Shown here piece by piece: positions 8,747 through 17,087 of a DNA stretch of 50,191 nt. The stretch spans positions 1 through 50,191 of the forward strand of contig CAYWBI010000010.1 in the NCBI GenBank assembly GCA_964456445.1, in the 5' to 3' direction. The position numbers were made by a program, and so were the translations under genes. The DNA comes from CAYWBI01 sp964456445. GTDB taxonomy: Bacteria; Calditrichota; Calditrichia; Calditrichales; J004. The first letter of the stretch is position 1; the number at the start of each line of letters is the position of its first letter. A model generated the notes under the pieces. The model saw only the letters and a list, made by a program, of their open reading frames with translations, did not search any database and was not told the DNA's origin.

Positions 8747-11700
8747 TTATTCAGATTTTATGGGAATCCTAACCGTTATAGAAGTCCCTTTGCCCATGCT
8801 ACTCTCAACTATAACTTCACCGCCAAAAATCGTAGCCCGTTCCTGCATACCCAGCAAACCGAACGTGTTTTTATTTCCCTTTAAATTGGTATCAATGCCA
8901 ATACCATTATCTGTAATATTAAGGAAAATATTATTATCTTTTTCATATATATTTACTGTTGCAAGGCTGGCCTGAGCGTGGCGCATAATATTCGTTAATG
9001 CTTCCTGAAATATTCTGAAAATTGCAATTGCCCGTTCACTGCTGATATCAATGTTTTCAACACTTGTTTCAAATTTACATTTTATCTTGCTGTGTGATTG
9101 AAATTCCTGGTTTTGCCATTCCAGGGCGGCGATCAATCCCAGATTATCCAGCACTTCTGGCCTCAATTCTGTAATTAATTTTCTTACTTGCTGAATAGTT
9201 TTATCGATAAGCCCGGTCATTGATTTTATTTCATCCAACAAAGCGGCAGTATTTGGGGCTCCCGTTTCATCATTCAAATCCCGGCCCATCAAGGATAGAT
9301 CCATTTTCAGAACGGTTAAGATCTGTCCCAACTCATCGTGAATCTCTCTTGCAATTGCCGTTCTCTCTTCTTCCCGGACCGATTGAAGATGAGATGCCAG
9401 AGTCCGTAACTGTTCTCGGGATTCTCTTAAAATATTCTCCGATTTAATTCGGGCTTCGTAAAGTCGTGCATTTTTAATCGCCAGCGCCAGCTGGTTTGAC
9501 AGGGATTGAAGCAGTCGGACAGCATTGTCATCGAACGCATGTGTCATAGACAAGTTATCAGCAAAGATTACACCAAATAGTTTGTTTTCCGCAATCAATG
9601 GGACACCCACAACAGACTTTACAGCATCCAGGACAGGTTTTCCAAGCGGCTCGAAACTTGATTCAGATGAAGTGTCGATGATATTCCTGGTTGTTCCTGT
9701 ACGACAGATAAGCCCTACCAGGCTGGTATCTGACGATACTGTTAAACCAGCCATTTCCATATCATCATGGCCGATCCAGGCTGTTGGCGTCACCACATCC
9801 TGATCTTCATCATAAAGCCAAACGGAGGCTGCTTCAGCTTCGGAGATAGTTTCTACCAGAAATGTTGGTATCTTTTGCAGTAGATTTTCCAGATCAATCT
9901 GTCCAACAAGTTTTTGGCTAACTCTTAGTAATGTGGTCTGTTCTTTATAGTTGCGCTCGATTTCTTTCTCTGCCTGCCTGCGCTCAGTGATGTTTTGTTC
10001 CAATTCAAGCGAGTATTCTTTTATTTGTTTATACATGGATGAATTCTGAATAGAAATTGCTATCTGTGACGCTATCGTTTCAAGAACAAGTTGATCTATT
10101 TCCGTATATGCATTAATCTTCGATGTTTCAATATTAACAACCCCAATATTTTTTTCATTTACTATAAGTGGAACGCATAATTCTGAACGGATATCATTCC
10201 TCATGGGAAAATATCGTGGATCTTGTCTGATATCCCCTAATCTGACAGATTCTCCGTACTGTGCTACCCAGCCAACGATTCCTGTTCCAGGTTTAATATT
10301 TTGTGAAGCGATATAGGCTTTATCCCACTGCAGGAATGTTTGTCCCTTCCCCTGGTCGCTTATCGCAAATGGAAGCAATTTGCCGTCCGATTCATCAATC
10401 AATAAGACGGCTCCATATTTATATTTGAGTATTTCTTCCAGTACAGTTATAATCTCCTGCGCCAGAGTTTCGGGATTTTTTAACATTTGCAAACGTTGTC
10501 CGGCTCTATGGATAGCTATAATCTTATCCATGTGAAGCCGTAATTCTTTATTAGACGTTACCAATCTTTCTTTACTTCTCTTTAAGGCTTCTTCGGCCTG
10601 CTTACGATTTGTGACGTCATGTATTACACCTTCCAATAGTTTAGAGCTATAATCAGGTGAAGTAGTTTGAACTCCCCGTTCCCACACCCACTTCTCTTTG
10701 CCGTCCGCCGAAATAATACGATACTCCAGCTCAAAATGCTTTCCGGCATTTAAAGCATCTTTAACTTGCCTACTGACAAATACCCGGTCATCTGGGTGGA
10801 TCAGTTCGTAATAAGAAATATCTCTGTTGGATACAAGCTGCTCCGGTTTGTATCCGGTAAGCTGTTCGCAGGCGTCATTAACAAATAACATTGTCCAGTT
10901 TTCATCGTTTTTACATTGATAAGCCATACCCGGAAGATTGCTCAATAATGTTCCAAGCCTTCCTTCACTAACCTTTAAAGCTCTTTCCGTCCGCTTACGT
11001 TCGGTAATATCCCTCCAGGAAGATATGGAATATAGTATTTTACCAGTTTCGTCTCTAATCGCTTCGACATTGAGGCTCACGTCTATCTTGCTGCCGTCTT
11101 TTCTTTTTATAATTAATTTTTTATCCTGAATTACGCCGGTTCCAACGAATTGTTGAAATGTTTTTTCCACCTCGTCCAGACAATCTTCATGGTACATTTT
11201 AAAAACAGGAGCGCCGATAATTTCTTCTCTCGAATAGCCTGTTTTATTTAAAAGCGTCTCGTTGCAAAACAGGATGCTGGCGTCATCAGCTGAAACTGAA
11301 ACATACATATCCGGAGAATTGTTGTATAAAATTCGAAATTTTTCTTCTGATTCAGCTAATTTCTTTTCTGTCTGGCGACGATTATCCTCTTGTTCAAACT
11401 TTTCTAAAGCAAAAGAAATATCCATAGCTGCTTCTTCGAGCAGATTTGTCTCATCTTTATCAAAGAAAAAGGGTTCAACCGCATACACATTGAAAGCCCC
11501 AATAACGTTATTATTTAATCTAAGGGGGAAAGCGGCAGAAGAACGGTATTTCTTTTCAAGAGCCTGTTTGATCCAGGGTAAAAAATCCGGGTTGTTTTCA
11601 AGATCATTAAAGACGATACTCTTTCCCTCGCGGATCGATCTGCTGGTTGGTCCTTTTCCACTAACATCATTGTTTAGAGATATTGTAATATTTTGCAGAT

Positions 11701-13237
11701 AATCGGAGCCTTCTCCGCTAAAAGCAACCGGGTTAACTAATTTATTTTCTTCATCAACTAATCCTATCCATGCTAATCTGAACTTGCCGAATTCGACAGC
11801 GATATTGCAAATTTCCTGAAATAATTTTTGTTTATCACGTTCTCGTACGATGGCCTGGTTAAGCTGGCTCAGGGTGGCGTATAATCGGTTGGATTTATTT
11901 AGTTTTTCCTCTGCCCGTTTACGTTCTTCAATTTCTATTACCAACTCAACGGTTTGCTCTTTGACTTTTTGATCGAGCCCGTCCCTTGCTTCCTCCAGTT
12001 CTGCTGTTCTTATATTCAATTTCCGATTTATTTTTATTACAAAGAGTATAATAAGAAAAAGACCCAACACAGCGATACACACAAGTAAAAACCAAAGCCA
12101 GTTCTGCTTAAGATATTCAGCTGTAGTAATTTTACCGTAATCTTCGAACGGAGAGATTTTTAATCCTTTTAAAAGCAACAAAACCTGATTATAGCTGAGA
12201 GGAACCTTCCAACCTGTATAGCCACCATTTTCAGCTGCCGGATTTTCCTTTTCCATTTGCAGAAGTGCAATGGATACTTTTCTGGCTAATTGTTCATCCG
12301 TATTTTCAGTAACGGAAAACGGCCACTCCGGATAAAGTCTTGTTGTGTGAGGCAGGGGGAAATTATCAGCTTTAGGTTGAATTACTTTTATATTTCGTAA
12401 ATCAATTTCCCCCTTCTTTTCCAGGTTTTCAAGAATACCTGTCCTTACAGTTCCTATATCCACCTTCCCCTGCAACACATTATATGCAATCTCTTGCTGA
12501 GTGCCGCCAGGGGAAAAGAGAACCTCGGAACAATCGTCAAACGGATTGATACCAATTTCCAGGAGTTCCCGGTATGCCATACGCCATCCGCCGAAAGCTT
12601 CTTTATGGACGCCCATAATTGATTTACCTTTTACATCACTAAGTAAATTAATATCATCTCTATCAGCCTTTGTAAAAACAACCCCGCCAAACTCCGTATG
12701 TCCATTTTTATCCCTTCCATTAATCAGGGTAGCAATTCTGGCAACTTTATATTTAACGCTAAGATCGATATAGGCGGTCGGATTTGTTAAAACAAATTCT
12801 ACTTCATTGTTTTTAACAACATTGCGCATTTCCTCAAAAGTTAAAAGCGGTACCATTTGAAATGTATAGCCATCAACAGAATGGCTGAGATAATCAATAG
12901 TTGCCGACCATTTTTTTATTGCCGCTTCAACACCGCTATGAGAACGAACAGCTACTCTTGCAACATTCCCGGTTTTAGGTAATCTGATTTTTTCGTCCTG
13001 CGCAAATACATTTGTGCTAACAAGAGTAGAAAGTAATACAGATAGAAGAATCGTTTTATATGAGTTTATCGAAAACCTGGAATATTTTAAAATGACTGAG
13101 TTAATAGTGTTTTGCAATACAGAGATAAGCTGATAAAAACTAAATACCATCCGGTTAAGAAAGTATGCAATGCGTATCTTTGATTCATTTGTAAATAACG
13201 GTGGACTTAGAATTTGTTTTAGTAAAGATATTTTCAT
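8747..13237 (-). CDS. Giant sensor kinase with PhnD-like periplasmic domain, PAS and GAF domains
   Basis: This 1496-residue membrane kinase begins with a cytoplasmic/anchor segment and a hydrophobic signal-like stretch (about 60-80, ending NVFAQ). It continues with a PhnD-type periplasmic solute-binding domain (about 92-345) and a membrane helix (about 378-403). After a coiled coil come GAF (465-615), PAS (630-745), PAS (757-880), GAF (920-1070), GAF (1115-1260), HisKA_3 (H1300 in AREIHDELGQ) and HATPase_c (EALTNIMRHA; DNGIGI). A periplasmic PhnD-like domain on a NarL-partnered kinase is the layout of the tetrathionate sensor TtrS, but the ligand here cannot be deduced. AGGTGG four bases before the ATG supports this start despite the unusually long region before the signal segment. 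The NarL-type regulator follows directly. Confidence 0.88.
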   Translation of the reverse strand: MKISLLKQILSPPLFTNESKIRIAYFLNRMVFSFYQLISVLQNTINSVILKYSRFSINSYKTILLSVLLSTLVSTNVFAQDEKIRLPKTGNVARVAVRSHSGVEAAIKKWSATIDYLSHSVDGYTFQMVPLLTFEEMRNVVKNNEVEFVLTNPTAYIDLSVKYKVARIATLINGRDKNGHTEFGGVVFTKADRDDINLLSDVKGKSIMGVHKEAFGGWRMAYRELLEIGINPFDDCSEVLFSPGGTQQEIAYNVLQGKVDIGTVRTGILENLEKKGEIDLRNIKVIQPKADNFPLPHTTRLYPEWPFSVTENTDEQLARKVSIALLQMEKENPAAENGGYTGWKVPLSYNQVLLLLKGLKISPFEDYGKITTAEYLKQNWLWFLLVCIAVLGLFLIILFVIKINRKLNIRTAELEEARDGLDQKVKEQTVELVIEIEERKRAEEKLNKSNRLYATLSQLNQAIVRERDKQKLFQEICNIAVEFGKFRLAWIGLVDEENKLVNPVAFSGEGSDYLQNITISLNNDVSGKGPTSRSIREGKSIVFNDLENNPDFLPWIKQALEKKYRSSAAFPLRLNNNVIGAFNVYAVEPFFFDKDETNLLEEAAMDISFALEKFEQEDNRRQTEKKLAESEEKFRILYNNSPDMYVSVSADDASILFCNETLLNKTGYSREEIIGAPVFKMYHEDCLDEVEKTFQQFVGTGVIQDKKLIIKRKDGSKIDVSLNVEAIRDETGKILYSISSWRDITERKRTERALKVSEGRLGTLLSNLPGMAYQCKNDENWTMLFVNDACEQLTGYKPEQLVSNRDISYYELIHPDDRVFVSRQVKDALNAGKHFELEYRIISADGKEKWVWERGVQTTSPDYSSKLLEGVIHDVTNRKQAEEALKRSKERLVTSNKELRLHMDKIIAIHRAGQRLQMLKNPETLAQEIITVLEEILKYKYGAVLLIDESDGKLLPFAISDQGKGQTFLQWDKAYIASQNIKPGTGIVGWVAQYGESVRLGDIRQDPRYFPMRNDIRSELCVPLIVNEKNIGVVNIETSKINAYTEIDQLVLETIASQIAISIQNSSMYKQIKEYSLELEQNITERRQAEKEIERNYKEQTTLLRVSQKLVGQIDLENLLQKIPTFLVETISEAEAASVWLYDEDQDVVTPTAWIGHDDMEMAGLTVSSDTSLVGLICRTGTTRNIIDTSSESSFEPLGKPVLDAVKSVVGVPLIAENKLFGVIFADNLSMTHAFDDNAVRLLQSLSNQLALAIKNARLYEARIKSENILRESREQLRTLASHLQSVREEERTAIAREIHDELGQILTVLKMDLSLMGRDLNDETGAPNTAALLDEIKSMTGLIDKTIQQVRKLITELRPEVLDNLGLIAALEWQNQEFQSHSKIKCKFETSVENIDISSERAIAIFRIFQEALTNIMRHAQASLATVNIYEKDNNIFLNITDNGIGIDTNLKGNKNTFGLLGMQERATIFGGEVIVESSMGKGTSITVRIPIKSE

Positions 13238-13712
13238 ATAACCACCTGGTATTTTTAAAATATATCTATTTTATCTTTCGATCCCCATACAAAATACTTA
13301 AAAATAAATGCTCCAACAATATATTTTCAAGATTTGCTTCTGGCGCTTCTTGCCATTTCCGGGCCCAATTTAAAAATACATTTATTGCTTTATATTTTTC
13401 CCGATAAAATAAGGGGCAGAATCTCTTGGATTTACTAAATAAGCCCGAAGATGACCTCCGGCAATTAACCCGCCAGAAACGGGCATGGGTTGATGAAGTC
13501 GAAAAGCGTTATAACGAATAAAAACGGGGAAACGCCCGTCAAATTTTAAAGTGAAAAGATATTATTTAATCCTCGCCCCTTTTAAAAACCCCCTCTTTTG
13601 CTTTCCCTTCCGTAAGAAGCCGCAATTATCCCTTGAAAATGAACGCCCCAAAACGTAAGCTTTTCCATCAAACAATTTGCCTGTCCCCTCATCCAAAAAA
13701 AGGAAGATGATC
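13238..13712. other. Intergenic region with short gene-like relic
   Basis: This region lies between the divergent sensor kinase and homogentisate dioxygenase genes and should hold both promoters. I see no full gene. From 13408 to 13521 (plus) a 37-codon open stretch encodes NLLDLLNKPEDDLRQLTRQK followed by a Trp- and Glu-rich end and a stop. It has no convincing start or ribosome site, so it may be the tail of a decayed gene. Confidence 0.4.
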
Positions 13713-14873
13713 ATGCCATTTTATCAAAAACAAGGAACGCTTCCAGGAAAACGGCACATACAATTACGCGACCCCAACGGGGAACTGCGCTACGAAGAAC
13801 TCATCGGGCGGGAAGGCTTCTCCGATGTTTCCTCCAATGTTTATCATATCCATCCGCCCACGCGGGTTAAAAAAGTCGGGGCGCTTACGCCGCTGCAAAC
13901 GCGGCAACCGACTGTCGAAGTGCACCGCCACCGCCATTTGGAAACCTTTAAATTTGAACCGCGCGGAAACTGGGTCAGCGGCCGTCGTGTGCTGGCCTAT
14001 AACAACGAGGTCAGCATGGCCGTTTGCGCGCCGACCGAACAGGGCGCCTTTTTTTACCGCAACGCCCACGCCTACGAATTGATCTTTGTCCATAAGGGCC
14101 GGGGCGTGCTGCATAGTTTATTTGGCGATTTGCCCTTTGGCCCCGGTGATTATATCATTATCCCCGGTGGGTCCCTCTGCCAACTGGAACACGACGCGGA
14201 CGAGGTCCCGCGTTACCTGATCATGGAGGCGGCGGGCGAAATTACCCCACCCGCGCGCTATCTGAACAAACACGGACAGTTGCTGGAACACGCCCCTTTT
14301 TGCGAGCGGGATATCCGCGTGCCGGATTTTGTGGCGCCAAAGGACGAAGCGGGCGACTTTCCCATCCTGGTGCGCTCTTTCCGTGGGATGCAGGCATACA
14401 CACTGGCCCATCATCCTTTTGATATCGTGGGCTGGGACGGCTATTTTTATCCCTGGATTTTCAACATCCGGGACTTTATGCCCATAACGGGCAAGGTGCA
14501 CCAGCCACCGCCCGTACATCAAACTTTTGACGGACCGGGTTTTGTGATCTGTTCCTTTTGCCCCCGGCTGTTCGATTATCATGAACGGTCCATCCCCGCG
14601 CCCTATGCCCACAGCAATGTGGACAGCGACGAGGTGCTCTATTATGTGGAAGGTGATTTTATGAGCCGCACAGGCGTTTCCGACGGCTCGGTCACCCTTC
14701 ATCCGGCGGGATTGCCCCATGGCCCGCAGCCGGGTAAATACGAAGGCTCGATCGGTAAAAAGGAAACGATGGAATACGCGGTGATGCTGGATACCTTTCG
14801 TCCGCTTAACCTCACCGCCGATGCCGATGCGGTGGACGATGCCCATTACCCCTATAGCTGGCTCGATAAATAA
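13713..14873 (+). CDS. hmgA: Homogentisate 1,2-dioxygenase
   Basis: This enzyme opens the aromatic ring of homogentisate to maleylacetoacetate in tyrosine and phenylalanine breakdown and uses Fe(II). The cupin-fold protein (386 residues from the chosen start, the short form seen in Bacteroidota) keeps the metal and substrate region HQTFDGPGFVICSFCPRLFD, then HSNVDSDEVLYYVEGDF and TLHPAGLPHGPQPG, whose His and Glu residues match the family's iron ligands. An upstream ATG at 13677 is open, but AGGAAG at 13701-13706 sits at correct spacing for ATG 13713, where similarity begins. No other genes of the tyrosine pathway lie in the window. A membrane barrel gene follows 10 bases later. Confidence 0.93.
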   Translation: MPFYQKQGTLPGKRHIQLRDPNGELRYEELIGREGFSDVSSNVYHIHPPTRVKKVGALTPLQTRQPTVEVHRHRHLETFKFEPRGNWVSGRRVLAYNNEVSMAVCAPTEQGAFFYRNAHAYELIFVHKGRGVLHSLFGDLPFGPGDYIIIPGGSLCQLEHDADEVPRYLIMEAAGEITPPARYLNKHGQLLEHAPFCERDIRVPDFVAPKDEAGDFPILVRSFRGMQAYTLAHHPFDIVGWDGYFYPWIFNIRDFMPITGKVHQPPPVHQTFDGPGFVICSFCPRLFDYHERSIPAPYAHSNVDSDEVLYYVEGDFMSRTGVSDGSVTLHPAGLPHGPQPGKYEGSIGKKETMEYAVMLDTFRPLNLTADADAVDDAHYPYSWLDK

Positions 14874-14883
14874 AAGGAAAAAA

Positions 14884-16050
14884 ATGAAAACGCTTTTATA
14901 CCTGTTGCTTATTTTTGGCTGTATCGGTGTTTTGTTTGCCGGCGATACCGGACGGTTTCATCCGATGGAACCTGTTAATCAGGCAGGTATTCAAATCAGC
15001 GGCGCCAACAGCCTAAATTTTGCCCACATGGGGCTGAGTCCGGTGGCCGATATCGGTCTGGCCAATCCCGCCGCGCTTTTTGGTTTTAAATCAATCCGTG
15101 CCGGGCTCCGTTTGAATCAGGCGTCGGCTTTGCATAGCCCGATCCTTGAAAACGTGACGACCCAAACCACTTACGGTATTCTTCCTGCGGCGGCGGCGCT
15201 TGTCGCCCCCTGGAAGGGATTTCGTTTTGGATTGGCCTATCAACGCAGTTATTCCACGCGGATCGATTTTGGTGAAATACCCGTTATAACCATACAGCAC
15301 CCGGAGGGCACCGGTGAAACGTATCGTCCCATTTCCGAAACCAATATTTACACGGTTTCAGCGCTTGGCGCGTACCGCCTTGAACCCAATCTTGTCGGCA
15401 ACGACCAACTGGTCCTTGGGGTTTCAATCAGGGAAAATTTCCTAAAAAAACATGATACGTTTTGGCGCGCGGAAGGCAATGCTTTCGTCCCGGGAATCAA
15501 CTGGAGCATCGGTTCTTTTTACAGTATGGATAGCTGTCGATACGGTCTGGGGATCGTTTTTGAAAAGGGCATGGCGCTTTCCGGCAAATTCAAAATATCC
15601 GGTCTACAATTTGAAAATCAAACGGAAAATAATCTGGATGCAAAAATAGTTTTCAGGCAACCGGACGTCCTGCGTGGCGGTTTTAACCTAAAGGCTACGA
15701 ATAACCTGAGCGTATCGGCCACGTATAATTATTATCTGTGGGAGTATGTCAGCGGATCGAATTATAAAAACAGAACGGCATTTTCCGTTGGCATGATTTA
15801 TACCCCCACTTCTATCCAGCCCCTGATCGATGGCCTTAACCTTGGTTTTTATCGCTCCACACGTGAAAATATATATGCGGGCCCCGTCGCAGAAAAAGAA
15901 CTCTCTTTTATTTCCGGGGGTGTTCGGTTTAAAATCAGCGACTGGTCGGTTTTACTACAGCTGCGTGACAGCCATCTGCTTGGGCAAAACGTATATCGGC
16001 AAACAGCCGGTAGTCTTAGTTTAGAATATGCCCTGTCCTCTGGTTTATAG
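14884..16050 (+). CDS. Outer-membrane beta-barrel protein
   Basis: This 388-residue exported protein has the signal peptide MKTLLYLLLIFGCIGVLFAG. The mature part is rich in alternating polar and aromatic strands (for example GFRFGLAYQRSY, NLSVSATYNYYLWEYV, SVLLQLRDSHLLG) and ends near an aromatic-rich strand, as outer-membrane barrels do. An early NSLNFAHMGLSPVADIGLANPAAL segment resembles the N-terminus of FadL/PorV-type proteins. It may form a small hydrophobic-substrate channel. The start is set by AAAGGA before ATG 14884, only 10 bases after the homogentisate dioxygenase stop, so co-transcription is likely. Confidence 0.75.
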   Translation: MKTLLYLLLIFGCIGVLFAGDTGRFHPMEPVNQAGIQISGANSLNFAHMGLSPVADIGLANPAALFGFKSIRAGLRLNQASALHSPILENVTTQTTYGILPAAAALVAPWKGFRFGLAYQRSYSTRIDFGEIPVITIQHPEGTGETYRPISETNIYTVSALGAYRLEPNLVGNDQLVLGVSIRENFLKKHDTFWRAEGNAFVPGINWSIGSFYSMDSCRYGLGIVFEKGMALSGKFKISGLQFENQTENNLDAKIVFRQPDVLRGGFNLKATNNLSVSATYNYYLWEYVSGSNYKNRTAFSVGMIYTPTSIQPLIDGLNLGFYRSTRENIYAGPVAEKELSFISGGVRFKISDWSVLLQLRDSHLLGQNVYRQTAGSLSLEYALSSGL

Positions 16051-16081
16051 CAACCGTTGGCAGAGATACATAAATTTAAAA

Positions 16082-16129
16082 TTAAACCGTTCGGTATAAA
16101 TCTATAAAATTGTTACCTGGACGGTTTAA
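16082..16129. promoter_or_regulatory. Inverted repeat upstream of flavin-reductase-like gene
   Basis: TTAAACCGT at 16082-16090 and ACGGTTTAA at 16121-16129 form a perfect 9-base inverted repeat with a 30-base spacer, between the barrel gene stop and the next start at 16183. It has no T-run, so an operator or a loose stem is more likely than a terminator. Function is unknown. Confidence 0.3.
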
Positions 16130-16182
16130 AATTGTAAACATTAAAAATTAAAATTGCTTATCCCATTTAGAAAGGTACTTTA

Positions 16183-16818
16183 ATGCGCATCGATCCGAAA
16201 AAACAAACTTTCAAAGATAATTACAAACTGATGATCGGCAGCATCCTGCCGCGGCCCATCGCTTTTGTATCGACGATTTCGCCCGAAGGCATTCACAACC
16301 TGGCGCCTTTTTCCTTTTTCACCGGGATCACCTCCGATCCGCCGACGATCTGTTTTTCGCCCACCCGGCGTGGAACGGACGGCGCGCCAAAGGATACGCT
16401 GCTCAACATAAAGGCCAACGGTGAATTTGTGATCAATATTGTCACCGAGGACATTGCCGCGCAGATGAACGAATGCGCCACGGAGTTCCCGCCGGAGATC
16501 GATGAGTTTGAAATGACGGGTTTAACGCCCTCTCCGGCCAGTGTTGTCGCCCCGCCGCTGATCAAAGAATCCCCCATTTCCTTTGAATGTAAAAAGATGC
16601 AGATTGTCGAAATCGGCAAACCCCAGGCCGGGGGCGGATTTTTGGTGATCGGCGAAATCGTTATGTTTCATGTGGCAGATCATCTGCTCAGCCATGGCCG
16701 GATCGATACGGGTCGGTTAAAACCCATCGGGCGTCTTGCCGGGGCGGAATACACCAAACTCGGCGAACGTTTTACACTGGAACGGAAAGTGTTTAGGGAA
16801 GAAGGAAGGAGGAAGTAG
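16183..16818 (+). CDS. Flavin reductase-like (flavoredoxin family) protein
   Basis: This 211-residue protein belongs to the flavin reductase-like/flavoredoxin FMN-binding family. The typical segments are LPRPIAFVSTISPEGIHNLA near the N-terminus, SFFTGITSDPPTICFS, the FVINIV strand, and GRIDTGRLKPIGRLAGAEYTKLG near the end. Members bind FMN and act as electron-transfer partners or NAD(P)H:flavin reductases; the substrate cannot be told here. GAAAGG lies before the ATG. The last codons run into a heptameric tandem repeat (from 16810), so the C-terminal residues EEGRRK may be variable among strains. Confidence 0.85.
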   Translation: MRIDPKKQTFKDNYKLMIGSILPRPIAFVSTISPEGIHNLAPFSFFTGITSDPPTICFSPTRRGTDGAPKDTLLNIKANGEFVINIVTEDIAAQMNECATEFPPEIDEFEMTGLTPSPASVVAPPLIKESPISFECKKMQIVEIGKPQAGGGFLVIGEIVMFHVADHLLSHGRIDTGRLKPIGRLAGAEYTKLGERFTLERKVFREEGRRK

Positions 16819-16851
16819 GAAGTAGGAAGTGGGAAGTGGGAAGTAGGAAAT
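16810..16851. repeat. Heptanucleotide tandem repeat
   Basis: Six units of 7 bases (AGGAAGT three times, GGGAAGT twice, AGGAAAT once) span the stop codon at 16816-16818 of the flavin-reductase-like gene. A short related stretch, AAGTACAAAGTACAAAG, follows at about 16883-16899. Because the unit is not a multiple of three, copy-number change would alter the sequence context of the stop but not the body of the gene. Confidence 0.85.
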
Positions 16852-17087
16852 ATGGCAAAAGGAAAAAGATAAAAGGTAAAAGGAAGTACAAAGTACAAAG
16901 TTGAACCGTCATTCCGAGCCGCCTATCAAGGATTATAGTTCCATTTGAATTTGCGGCGAGGAATCTTTCCCGCTGGTTCTAAAACATTCTATTTTAAATA
17001 AACGCCGAATATCGAAAAAGGAACAACGAAGCAACAAAAGGAAGATTGTATCTTAACAGCAAATATTTCAGGAACAGGATAGCCACC

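Noticed and set aside
13408..13521. Short open stretch as a real small gene
   Set aside because: There is no ATG or ribosome site; it is kept only as a possible relic.
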